Assembly (NCBI GenBank): GCA_947461325.1
Contig: CANHLD010000119.1
Coordinates: 1-5,716, forward strand
Origin: Comamonadaceae bacterium
GTDB taxonomy: Bacteria; Pseudomonadota; Gammaproteobacteria; Burkholderiales; Burkholderiaceae_C
Reading direction: 5' to 3'
DNA: 5,716 bases
A model generated the notes under the pieces. The model had not been told where the DNA came from. It saw only the letters and a program-made list of their open reading frames with translations, and did no database searches. Below, piece by piece: positions 1-5,716 of this stretch. Within the stretch, counting starts at the first letter, position 1. Each line of letters starts with the position of its first letter. The position numbers were made by a program, and so were the translations under genes.

Positions 1-911
1 AAATGCGCTTCTACATCATTCGGCAGCAACTGAATGCTGGCACGCAGTCCAGGCACCGCACTCATCAATGCTTGCTCGACGCTGGTACGCAATGCTGCTG
101 CACGGCCTAGCGACCAACTGGCCGGCATGTGCATGTGCATATCGACAAAGCGACGCTGACCCGCTTGGCGCGTGGTGATGTGGTCAAAACGAATAATCTC
201 CACCTCACCGCGCTTGTGCTCGAACCCGTCCAGCACTTCTTGAATTTGCGCCAGCACCGCAGGCTCGACCGCTTCGTCCATCAAACCTTGCGATGAACGC
301 CAGATCAAATCAAAACCTTCTTTCAAAATATTCACCGCCACGCCCATGGCTACGACTGCATCCAACCACAGCCAACCCGTGTAGAGCACTAGCAACAAAC
401 CGATGACCACGCCAGCCGATGTCCATACATCGGTGACCAGGTGTTTGGCGTCTGCTTCGAGCGCAATAGATCGCTGCGCTTTGGCCACCTTGAACATGAC
501 CCACGCGAGCAAACCATTCAACGCAGAACTGGCCACAGACAATGTCAAACCCCAGCCGAGTTCGACCACCGGTTGCGGATCAAAAATGCGGTGTACGGAC
601 GCCCAGATGATGGCAGCGGCCGCACCCATGATCAGCACGCCTTCAAAGCCTGAAGAAAAATACTCGGCTTTGTGGTGTCCGTAAGGGTGTTCCTCGTCAG
701 CCGGCTGCTGCGCCACGGTCACCATGATCAACGCAAAAATAGCGCTGGCCAGGTTGACAAACGACTCCATCGCATCTGACAACAAACCGACCGAATCGGT
801 GATGTACCAGGCCAGCGTTTTCATGATGATGGTGATGATGGCCACCACCACGGATGTCCACAATAAAGTGGTAGGTGAGAGTTTCAATAACCAGTCATTC
901 AATCTGTTCAT
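1..911 (-). CDS. Cation diffusion facilitator (CDF) family transporter, C-terminus cut by window edge
   Basis: Inner-membrane exporter expected to move a divalent metal ion (Zn2+, Fe2+ or similar) out of the cytoplasm in exchange for protons; the metal cannot be read from sequence. I translated 303 residues from ATG at 911 with no stop or frameshift down to the left edge. Six hydrophobic stretches lie at about residues 16-36, 43-66, 89-107, 118-141, 162-176 and 180-194, followed by a cytoplasmic dimerisation domain from about 208 that contains histidines (DMHMHM). Family signatures are LLSDAMESFVN at 43-53 in TM2, HPYGHHKAE at 75-83, and H157-x3-D161 in TM5. The TM5 pair matches His153/Asp157 of E. 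coli FieF, but the FieF Asp45/Asp49 positions appear as E49 and N53. The start lies 30 nt after the tyrS stop on the same strand, so co-transcription is likely. No clear Shine-Dalgarno is visible. Family is secure; subfamily and metal are not. Confidence 0.93.
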   Translation of the reverse strand, partial: MNRLNDWLLKLSPTTLLWTSVVVAIITIIMKTLAWYITDSVGLLSDAMESFVNLASAIFALIMVTVAQQPADEEHPYGHHKAEYFSSGFEGVLIMGAAAAIIWASVHRIFDPQPVVELGWGLTLSVASSALNGLLAWVMFKVAKAQRSIALEADAKHLVTDVWTSAGVVIGLLLVLYTGWLWLDAVVAMGVAVNILKEGFDLIWRSSQGLMDEAVEPAVLAQIQEVLDGFEHKRGEVEIIRFDHITTRQAGQRRFVDMHMHMPASWSLGRAAALRTSVEQALMSAVPGLRASIQLLPNDVEAH

Positions 912-941
912 CGCGTGGATACCGGTTGTTGTTTGAATCGC

Positions 942-2177
942 TCAGGGACTCAGATGGACGCGCGCAAACTTGCGCTTTCCCACTTGCACCACATAGGTAC
1001 CGGCTTCTAATTTCAAGCCTTTGTCGCTGACCACGCTGCTGTCAACACGTACTCCGCCACCTTCCACCAAACGCCCGGCTTCACTGGCAGAAGGGGCCAG
1101 GCCGGCATTTTTCAATAAGGCATTGATACCCAATGGCGCGCCGCTCACATGCACATCCGCAATTTCATCAGGGATGCCGCCTTTGCTGCGGTTGATGAAA
1201 TCCTGCTCGGCGCTGTCAGCCAACGCAGCAGAGTGAAAACGCGCAGTGATTTCTTTGGCCAGCATGACTTTGGCATCACGCGGATTGCGCCCGGCTTCAA
1301 CTTCGGCTTTCAATGTTGCGATGGCATCCAAACTTTGAAAGCTCAATAGCGTGAACCAGCGCCACATGAGCACATCGCTGATGGACATGACTTTGGCGAA
1401 CATGGTGTTGGCATCTTCAGTGATGCCTATGTAATTGTTTTTGCTCTTGGACATTTTGTCCACGCCGTCCAAGCCTTCAAGCAAAGGCGTGGTCAAAATG
1501 CATTGCGGCTCTTGGCCGTATTCCTGCTGCAAATGCCTTCCCATCAACAAATTGAATTTTTGATCCGTGCCCCCCAGCTCAAGGTCGCTTTTCAACGCAA
1601 CGCTGTCATAGCCTTGCATCAAAGGGTATAAAAATTCGTGCACGCTGATCGATTGTCCGGCGTGAAAACGTTTGTGGAAATCGTCACGCTCCATCATGCG
1701 GGCCACGTTATAGCGCGATGCCAGTTCAATCATGCCGCGAGCACCCAAGGGGTCGCACCATTCGCTGTTGTAGCGGATCTCGGTGCGCGCCGGGTCCAGC
1801 ACCATGCTGGCCTGTTTGTAATAAGTGTCGGCGTTGTGCTTGATTTGTTCAGGAGTCAGCGGCGGGCGGGTGCTGTTACGACCGGACGGATCGCCAATCA
1901 GCGAGGTGAAATCGCCAATCAAAAAAATGACTTGGTGCCCCAAGTCTTGGAGTTGGCGCATTTTGTTCAGCACCACGGTATGCCCAATATGGATGTCTGG
2001 TGCCGTCGGGTCCAAGCCAAGTTTGATGCGCAGCGGCTGCCCCGTGGACTCGTGGCGTTGCAACTTCTTGACCCATTCATCCCTGGGCAACAGTTCTTCA
2101 CACCCGCGCAATGACACGGCCAATGCCTGCTCGACTTGCGCGGATAAAGAGGTTTCGGTCTTAGATGCTTGATTCAT
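942..2177 (-). CDS. tyrS: Tyrosyl-tRNA synthetase, type 2 (TyrZ-like)
   Basis: Cytoplasmic class I aminoacyl-tRNA synthetase that activates tyrosine with ATP and charges tRNA-Tyr. The protein has 411 residues, normal for the family. The catalytic Rossmann domain carries the HIGH motif at 63-66 within KLGLDPTAPDIHIGHT, the tyrosine-pocket segment YPLMQGYDS at 184-192, GGTDQKFN at 202-209 and KMSKS at 241-245. A helical anticodon-binding region follows, and an S4-like RNA-binding domain occupies about 346-408. The wording around HIGH (KLGLDPTAPDIH rather than YCGFDPTADSLH) places it in the TyrZ-like type 2 group. The ATG at 2177 gives a typical N-terminus (MNQASKTE), but no Shine-Dalgarno is visible in the 12 bases before it. 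It diverges from the M23 peptidase gene and is followed 30 nt later by the CDF transporter gene. No T-box or other leader was recognised, and no convincing promoter was found on this strand. Confidence 0.98.
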   Translation of the reverse strand: MNQASKTETSLSAQVEQALAVSLRGCEELLPRDEWVKKLQRHESTGQPLRIKLGLDPTAPDIHIGHTVVLNKMRQLQDLGHQVIFLIGDFTSLIGDPSGRNSTRPPLTPEQIKHNADTYYKQASMVLDPARTEIRYNSEWCDPLGARGMIELASRYNVARMMERDDFHKRFHAGQSISVHEFLYPLMQGYDSVALKSDLELGGTDQKFNLLMGRHLQQEYGQEPQCILTTPLLEGLDGVDKMSKSKNNYIGITEDANTMFAKVMSISDVLMWRWFTLLSFQSLDAIATLKAEVEAGRNPRDAKVMLAKEITARFHSAALADSAEQDFINRSKGGIPDEIADVHVSGAPLGINALLKNAGLAPSASEAGRLVEGGGVRVDSSVVSDKGLKLEAGTYVVQVGKRKFARVHLSP

Positions 2178-2191
2178 AAGTGATTTTGGAC

Positions 2192-2220
2192 TTGTCGGCT
2201 TACGGGCAGACCTGTATACT
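2192..2220 (+). promoter_or_regulatory. Predicted sigma70 promoter of the M23 peptidase-anmK operon
   Basis: A -35 box TTGTCG (2192-2197) and a -10 box TATACT (2215-2220) are separated by exactly 17 bp, matching the sigma70 consensus at 4/6 and 5/6 positions. Transcription would begin near 2227. The -10 lies within the palindrome GTATAC, so the minus strand also reads TATACA here, but I find no matching -35 for tyrS. If this promoter is used, the peptidase cannot start at the upstream GTG at 2180. The call rests on sequence match only. Confidence 0.6.
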
Positions 2221-2228
2221 GTGCCGTT

Positions 2229-2255
2229 TTGGCCTCATCCCTGCGGTGCGGCCAA
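2229..2255 (+). repeat. Inverted repeat 1 in the M23 gene leader
   Basis: TTGGCC (2229-2234) and GGCCAA (2250-2255) form a perfect 6-bp inverted repeat around a 15-nt loop, starting right at the predicted transcription start. A second TTGGCC at 2300-2305 could pair with the same GGCCAA, so two exclusive foldings are possible. There is no T-run after it, so it is not an intrinsic terminator. It may equally be an operator or chance. Confidence 0.4.
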
Positions 2256-2275
2256 CGTTTAACCCATCGATTCTA

Positions 2276-2301
2276 AAGCGCCTGCTCGTTCTTAGGCGCT
2301 T
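2276..2301 (+). repeat. Inverted repeat 2 (stem-loop) in the M23 gene leader
   Basis: AAGCGCCT (2276-2283) and AGGCGCTT (2294-2301) form a perfect, GC-rich 8-bp stem with a 10-nt loop. It lies about 50 nt downstream of the predicted transcription start and ends 19 nt before the TTG codon at 2321. No T-tract follows on either strand, so it is not an intrinsic terminator. It is a candidate leader RNA structure or protein-binding site between the divergent genes. Its function is unknown. Confidence 0.5.
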
Positions 2302-2320
2302 GGCCCACCGGACACTTGTT

Positions 2321-3655
2321 TTGCAGCAGACCCAAGAAACCCTTGTCACAGATGATCAGCCCAACCAGAACACTTGGTTGATGCGCGTTGGTGTGCTTGC
2401 CATGTTTCTTGCCAGCGGCGCAATTGCAGTAGCTGGTTTCAGTGCTGTCAATCCAGACGCGGCGCCCATCAAACAATTGGTCGAATCGGTGACTAACATC
2501 ACCCTAGACAGCCAGATCAACAGTCTGAGCAAAGACAAGCTCAGGCTTTACCGTACTGATGTTTCTCGCTCAAGCGACACGGCTGAATCCATGCTGACTC
2601 GTCTAGGCATGTCTGACAAAGCAGCTGCAGACTTCATGCGCGCTAACCCCTTGGTGCGCGAGAGTTTGATCGGTAAAAGCGCTCGCTTGCTGAACGCTGA
2701 AGTCGACGACGACAACCGCTTACTCAAACTCACTGCGCGCTGGGTCACTGACAGCAACGCTAATTTTCAACGCTTGGTGATTGAGCAAACTGGCCAAGGG
2801 TTCACAGCGATTCGTGACACAGGTGAGCTCAAAGCCTCGGTCAAACTGACGGGCGGCTTGATTCAAACTTCTTTGTTTGCGGCGACTGACGACGCTCGTA
2901 TCCCAGACAGCATTGCGGTTCAATTGGCTGAAATTTTCTCTGGTGATATTGATTTTCACCGCGCCTTGCGCAAAGGCGACTATTTCACTGTGACCTATGA
3001 AACGCTGGAAGCAGATGGTGAAGCTCTCAAGCCGGGCAAGGTTTTGACAGCTGAATTCATGAACAAAGGCAAGTCGCACCAGGCCATGTGGTTTCAAGAC
3101 AACCCGGCCAAGCCCGGCGGCTATTACAACCTGCAAGGTCAAAGCCTGCGCCGCACCTATTTGGCGTCTCCGCTGGCTTTCTCACGTGTCAGCAGCGGCT
3201 TTAGCATGCGCTTTCACCCCATTTTTCAAACTTGGCGCGCTCACTTGGGTGTGGATTACGCAGCCGCTAAGGGCACGCCGGTACGCAGCGTCGGTGTAGG
3301 CACCGTCGAGAACGCTGGCAACATGGGCGGTTACGGCAATGCAGTGGTCATCAAGCACAACAACGGTCACGCCACTGTTTACGCGCACCTCAGCAAGATG
3401 TTGGTGCGTCGTGGCCAGTCTGTGTCGCAAGGTCAAACCATCGGCTTGGTGGGCGCGACAGGCTGGGCCACCGGCCCGCATTTGCACTTTGAATTTCGCG
3501 TCAACGGCGTACACAAAGACCCGCAGCAACTGGCGCGCCAAAGCGAATCTGTTCCTGTGCCGTCTTACGCCCGGGATCAATTCAACCGTCAGGCCACCGA
3601 CGTCGCTAAACAGCTGGCCTCGGCTTCCGTCGCTTTCGCCAACACCACCCCCTGA
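2321..3655 (+). CDS. mepM: M23-family murein DD-endopeptidase, MepM-like
   Basis: Predicted zinc peptidase that cuts peptide cross-links in peptidoglycan, acting in the periplasm from a membrane anchor. From TTG 2321 it has 444 residues. A single hydrophobic segment at 23-43 (signal anchor or signal peptide) is followed by a LysM/OapA-like region from about 75 (LYRTDVSRSSDTAE), the Csd3-like segment SLFAATDDARIPD near 184-196, and the M23 catalytic domain at about 290-405. All metal and catalytic residues are present: HLGVD (H308, D312), YAHLS (H356) and HLHFE (H387, H389), so it should be active, unlike EnvC/NlpD-type activators. A tail of about 40 residues follows. The start is uncertain. 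GTG 2180 precedes the predicted promoter; TTG 2321 has a weak CGGA 8 nt upstream; the first ATG is 2381. anmK follows after 11 nt. Domain order and neighbourhood match P. aeruginosa MepM (PA0667) as I recall it. Confidence 0.93.
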   Translation: MQQTQETLVTDDQPNQNTWLMRVGVLAMFLASGAIAVAGFSAVNPDAAPIKQLVESVTNITLDSQINSLSKDKLRLYRTDVSRSSDTAESMLTRLGMSDKAAADFMRANPLVRESLIGKSARLLNAEVDDDNRLLKLTARWVTDSNANFQRLVIEQTGQGFTAIRDTGELKASVKLTGGLIQTSLFAATDDARIPDSIAVQLAEIFSGDIDFHRALRKGDYFTVTYETLEADGEALKPGKVLTAEFMNKGKSHQAMWFQDNPAKPGGYYNLQGQSLRRTYLASPLAFSRVSSGFSMRFHPIFQTWRAHLGVDYAAAKGTPVRSVGVGTVENAGNMGGYGNAVVIKHNNGHATVYAHLSKMLVRRGQSVSQGQTIGLVGATGWATGPHLHFEFRVNGVHKDPQQLARQSESVPVPSYARDQFNRQATDVAKQLASASVAFANTTP

Positions 3656-3666
3656 GTCAGCACACC

Positions 3667-4770
3667 ATGTCCACGCTTTATATCGGCGTGATGTCTGGTA
3701 CCTCACTTGATGGCGTGGATGCCGTGTTGGCCGATTTCTCGCAAGGCGTTCGCGTACTCGGCCACAGCAGCCAGGTTTTTTCATACGACTTACGCCAGAC
3801 CTTTCTGCGACTCAACCAGACTGGCGCCGATGAACTGCACACCGCATTGCTGGCAGCCAACCAGCTTGCACTTATTTATGCAAACGCTGTGCATCATTTA
3901 CTGCACAGTACCGGTTATCAACCCTCTCAGATTGCCGCCATAGGTGCACACGGACAAACTGTGCGCCATCAACCCGGCTTGCATGACGGCACAGGCTATA
4001 CGCTGCAAATCAACAATCCTTCGTTGCTTGCTGAGCGCACCGGCATTCGCGTCGTGGCGGACTTTCGCAGCCGCGATATAGCCGCAGGGGGTCAAGGGGC
4101 GCCTCTGGTGCCAGCGTTTCATCAACACGTTTTTGCCGAGTCGGGACAAACCGTCGCGGTTCTCAATATCGGCGGCATCTCCAACCTCAGCGTGCTGACG
4201 GATCAAGCAGTCACTGGCTTTGATTGCGGCCCGGGAAACGTGCTGTTAGACCACTGGTGTCAGCAACACACCGGCGAACCCTTTGACCGTGACGGCGCTT
4301 TGGCTGCCTCTGGAAAAGTCATGACAGACTTGCTGAACCAATGCATGAGCGATCCGTTTTTTCGCAAAGCACCGCCCAAAAGCACAGGTCGTGATTTGTT
4401 CCATGCTGCCTGGCTGCATTCACATGTGAGCGGTTTTGCCAGTGCCAGCGTTGCCGATGTTCAGGCCACCCTGACCGCATTCACCGCCCGGGTTTGCGCA
4501 AACGATGTGTTGCGCTATGCACCTCATGCGGTTCGCTTACTGGTTTGTGGCGGCGGCGCCTACAACCGCTGTTTGATGGAAATGTTGCAACAGTTATTAC
4601 CCAGTATTTCAGTTCAAAGCACCGAGCAGCAAGGTTTACCGCCCTTGCAAGTAGAAGCCGCAGCCTTTGCCTGGTTGGCGCGTCAAACTTGCTTGAATTT
4701 GCCTGGTAACTTACCGGCAGTCACAGGCGCTTCGGGGCCGCGCGTTCTTGGCGCGATTTACCCGGCATAA
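3667..4770 (+). CDS. anmK: Anhydro-N-acetylmuramic acid kinase
   Basis: Cytoplasmic enzyme of peptidoglycan recycling. It opens the 1,6-anhydro ring of anhydro-MurNAc and phosphorylates it with ATP to give MurNAc-6-phosphate. The 367-residue length is normal for the family. Visible motifs are the N-terminal nucleotide-binding GVMSGTSLDGVDAV (7-20), GAHGQTVRH (93-101), DFRSRDIAAGGQGAPLVP (132-149), LNIGGISNLSVL (166-177), GFDCGPGN (184-191), PPKSTGRDLF (236-245), CGGGAYN (294-300) and EAAAFAWLA (330-338). D186 in GFDCGPGN should correspond to the catalytic base, Asp182 of P. aeruginosa AnmK; the following residue is Cys where Thr is common. The ATG at 3667 comes 11 nt after the peptidase stop with only a weak TGAG upstream, so translation is probably coupled to the peptidase gene. 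It converges on erpA. The stop codon TAA merges with the A-run of the erpA terminator. Confidence 0.97.
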   Translation: MSTLYIGVMSGTSLDGVDAVLADFSQGVRVLGHSSQVFSYDLRQTFLRLNQTGADELHTALLAANQLALIYANAVHHLLHSTGYQPSQIAAIGAHGQTVRHQPGLHDGTGYTLQINNPSLLAERTGIRVVADFRSRDIAAGGQGAPLVPAFHQHVFAESGQTVAVLNIGGISNLSVLTDQAVTGFDCGPGNVLLDHWCQQHTGEPFDRDGALAASGKVMTDLLNQCMSDPFFRKAPPKSTGRDLFHAAWLHSHVSGFASASVADVQATLTAFTARVCANDVLRYAPHAVRLLVCGGGAYNRCLMEMLQQLLPSISVQSTEQQGLPPLQVEAAAFAWLARQTCLNLPGNLPAVTGASGPRVLGAIYPA

Positions 4771-4790
4771 AAAAACCGGGACATGCCCGG
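4769..4790 (-). terminator. Rho-independent terminator of erpA
   Basis: On the minus strand, CCGGG (4790-4786), loop CATGT and CCCGG (4780-4776) are followed by seven T (4775-4769), starting 22 nt after the erpA stop. The same hairpin is read on the plus strand 5 nt past the anmK stop, but only CTTGTTG follows it, so it would end anmK transcription poorly. The stem is short (5 bp) but all G-C. Confidence 0.75.
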
Positions 4791-4812
4791 CTTGTTGCTC
4801 AGCAAAAAAAGA

Positions 4813-5178
4813 TCAGGCTGAAAATGAAGAGCCGCATCCACAGGTGCTGGTGGCATTCGGGTTTTTGATGACGAACTGGGCACCTTGCAAATCTTCTTTG
4901 TAGTCGATTTCGGCCCCCAACAAATATTGGTAGCTCATGGCATCGATCAACAAAGAGACGCCGTGTTTAGACATGATGGTGTCGTCTTCATTGGTGATTT
5001 CATCAAAGGTGAAACCGTATTGGAAACCAGAGCAACCGCCGCCTTGCACAAACACGCGCAATTTCAAATCAGGATTGCCTTCTTCTGCGATCAGGTCAGC
5101 CACTTTGGCGGCAGCACTGTCGGTGAAGACGATGGGTTCTGGCATGGCGGTGGGTAAAGTTTCGGCTAAGGCACTCAT
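4813..5178 (-). CDS. erpA: Iron-sulfur cluster insertion protein ErpA (A-type carrier)
   Basis: Cytoplasmic A-type carrier that receives Fe-S clusters from the ISC or SUF machinery and passes them to apoproteins. The 121 residues form one HesB/IscA/ErpA domain after a short variable N-terminus (about 1-15). The three cluster-binding cysteines are all present: C49 in QGGGCSGFQYGF, and C113 and C115 in STCGCGSSFSA. The spacing and the QGGGCSG wording fit ErpA better than IscA or SufA. I chose ATG 5178 because GGAG (5188-5185) sits 6 nt upstream as a proper Shine-Dalgarno. An in-frame TTG at 5190 overlaps that site and would add four residues. The gene lies downstream of rpsI on the same strand but is separated from it by an intrinsic terminator and 176 nt, so it should have its own promoter. 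An IscR-like operator at 5213-5237 suggests control by Fe-S status. Confidence 0.96.
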   Translation of the reverse strand: MSALAETLPTAMPEPIVFTDSAAAKVADLIAEEGNPDLKLRVFVQGGGCSGFQYGFTFDEITNEDDTIMSKHGVSLLIDAMSYQYLLGAEIDYKEDLQGAQFVIKNPNATSTCGCGSSFSA

Positions 5179-5182
5179 GGCG

Positions 5183-5188
5183 CTCTCC
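5183..5188 (-). promoter_or_regulatory. Ribosome binding site that fixes the erpA start
   Basis: On the minus strand GGAGAG (5188-5183) lies just before ATG 5178, with 6 nt between GGAG and the ATG. This rules in favour of ATG 5178 over the in-frame TTG at 5190-5188, whose last base is part of the Shine-Dalgarno itself. Confidence 0.8.
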
Positions 5189-5212
5189 AATGAAAATGTT
5201 CTTTGAGCAGCA

Positions 5213-5237
5213 ATAGTAACCTATTTCAGTCAACAAT
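5213..5237 (-). promoter_or_regulatory. Candidate IscR type 1 operator upstream of erpA
   Basis: Read on the minus strand from 5237, the 25 bases are ATTGTTGACT, GAAAT, AGGTTACTAT. Against the E. coli IscR type 1 consensus (ATASYYGACT, RWWWY, AGTCRRSTAT), 21 of 25 positions fit. The misses are position 3 and positions 18-20. The centre lies about 47 nt upstream of the erpA ATG. IscR with its [2Fe-2S] cluster represses through such sites, and E. coli erpA (yadR) is a known target. A -10-like TACTAT (5218-5213) lies inside the site and TATAAC at 5255-5250 just upstream, but neither has a good -35 at 17 bp, so the exact promoter stays open. Confidence 0.62.
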
Positions 5238-5293
5238 AACTGTGGCAAGGTTATAAGCAACGCTGATGAGGCATCCCTTCTTGCTTCCCCCAT

Positions 5294-5326
5294 AAAAAAA
5301 CCGCCAGAACACAAGCTCTGGCGGTT
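5294..5326 (-). terminator. Rho-independent terminator of rpsI
   Basis: On the minus strand a 10-bp stem with one mismatch is formed by 5324-5315 (CCGCCAGAGC) and 5310-5301 (GTTCTGGCGG), with a 4-nt loop and seven T after it (5300-5294). It begins about 30 nt after the rpsI stop. Two flanking A-T pairs can extend the stem. This is a textbook strong intrinsic terminator that separates the ribosomal protein operon from erpA. Confidence 0.9.
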
Positions 5327-5354
5327 GATGGCAGACGCAGGGCCTGCAGCCGGA

Positions 5355-5716
5355 TCAGCGTTTGCTGAACTGCTTGCGGCGACGAGCGCCGTGCAAACCG
5401 ACTTTTTTACGTTCCACTTCACGCGCATCGCGGGTCACAAAGCCAGCTGCTGACAGCGCGGGTTTGAGGGTTGCATCGTAGTCAATCAGCGCACGGGTAA
5501 TGCCGTGACGGGCAGCACCGGCTTGGCCGGATTCACCACCGCCTTGCACATTGATTTGTATGTCGAAAGATTCGGCATGCTGAGTCAAAAACAAGGGTTG
5601 CTTGGCGATCATGATCGAGGTTTGACGGCCGAAATATTCAGCGATGTCCTTGCCGTTGACCATGATTTTGCCGGAGCCTTTTTTCAGAAACACGCGGGCG
5701 ACGCTAGATTTGCGAC
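5355..5716 (-). CDS. rpsI: 30S ribosomal protein S9, N-terminus beyond window edge
   Basis: Small-subunit ribosomal protein whose basic C-terminal tail reaches the P-site tRNA. The window shows the last 119 residues of a protein usually near 130 long, beginning RKSSVARVFLKKGSGK and ending ARRRKQFSKR. Diagnostic segments are GGGESGQAGAARHGITRAL, GFVTRDAREVERKKVGL and the invariant final SKR. The frame is open to the right edge, so the GTG at 5693 is an internal valine, not the start. The missing first residues and the expected rplM upstream lie outside the window. The sequence resembles Comamonadaceae S9 (for example RQTSIMIAKQPLFLTQ) and is the best taxonomic clue here. Confidence 0.98.
   Translation of the reverse strand, partial: RKSSVARVFLKKGSGKIMVNGKDIAEYFGRQTSIMIAKQPLFLTQHAESFDIQINVQGGGESGQAGAARHGITRALIDYDATLKPALSAAGFVTRDAREVERKKVGLHGARRRKQFSKR

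Noticed and set aside
310..504. 64-codon open frame on the minus strand inside the transporter gene
   Set aside because: It is out of frame with the CDF reading frame, which is continuous and has all family motifs.
1638..2114. 158-codon open frame on the plus strand inside tyrS
   Set aside because: It lies fully antisense to a complete, motif-rich tyrS. The product shows no recognisable domain, and the frame is a typical shadow in GC-rich coding DNA.
2211..2220. Minus-strand -10 box TATACA as the tyrS promoter
   Set aside because: It is only a palindromic reading of the plus-strand -10. The hexamer 17 bp upstream (GGGATG) is unlike a -35 box, so no tyrS promoter is claimed.
2294..2302. TTG 2300 as the M23 gene start with AGG as ribosome site
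   Set aside because: The AGG ends only 3 nt before the TTG, too close for a working Shine-Dalgarno, and it lies within the 3' arm of the 8-bp stem.
3182..3784. 200-codon open frame on the minus strand across the M23-anmK junction
   Set aside because: It is antisense to the catalytic domain of the peptidase and the start of anmK, both clearly real. It is low-complexity and Arg/Ala/Val-rich, with no ribosome site or known domain.
5179..5190. TTG start adding four residues to ErpA
   Set aside because: The TTG overlaps the Shine-Dalgarno GGAG that serves ATG 5178 with 6-nt spacing, so the ATG is the better start.
5228..5233. TTGACT as the -35 box of the erpA promoter
   Set aside because: Good by itself, but no TATAAT-like hexamer sits 16-18 bp downstream (CTGCTC at 17). 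GACT is also an inherent part of the IscR type 1 motif.
5691..5693. GTG at 5693 as the rpsI start
   Set aside because: The frame continues upstream to the window edge with conserved S9 residues (RKSSVAR), so this codon is an internal valine and the gene is simply cut by the window.

Overview
The window looks like chromosomal housekeeping DNA from a betaproteobacterium, most likely Burkholderiales and probably Comamonadaceae. This rests on three things: the wording of ribosomal protein S9 and of the type 2 (TyrZ-like) tyrosyl-tRNA synthetase, the roughly mid-50s GC content judged by eye, and the gene order. The order tyrS / M23 peptidase / anmK / erpA is also the one I recall from Pseudomonas aeruginosa (PA0668-PA0665), so this is an old, conserved neighbourhood. 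I see no insertion sequence, phage gene, CRISPR array, tRNA, rRNA or sign of recent transfer.

Layout. On the minus strand, bases 1-911 hold a cation diffusion facilitator (CDF) transporter cut off by the left edge, and bases 942-2177 hold tyrS. The two lie head to tail, 30 nt apart, in the order tyrS then transporter. Bases 2178-2320 form a divergent control region with a good plus-strand sigma70 promoter and two perfect inverted repeats in the leader. On the plus strand follow an M23 murein endopeptidase of MepM type (stop at 3655) and anmK (3667-4770), 11 nt apart and almost certainly one operon. erpA (4813-5178, minus) converges on anmK. The 42-nt gap between them carries a hairpin that terminates erpA. 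Upstream of erpA is a strong match to the IscR type 1 operator. At the right edge lies the 3' part of rpsI (5355-5716, minus), closed by an intrinsic terminator.

How the genes fit together. The plus-strand pair links cutting of murein cross-links in the periplasm (MepM-like) with re-use of anhydro-MurNAc in the cytoplasm (AnmK). ErpA delivers Fe-S clusters to apoproteins and appears to be controlled by cluster status through IscR. tyrS and rpsI serve translation. The CDF transporter exports divalent metal and may simply share the tyrS transcript.

I did not find an undescribed system. The points most worth checking are the IscR-like operator at erpA, the structured leader of the M23 gene with its doubtful start codon, and the altered metal-site residues in the CDF transporter.
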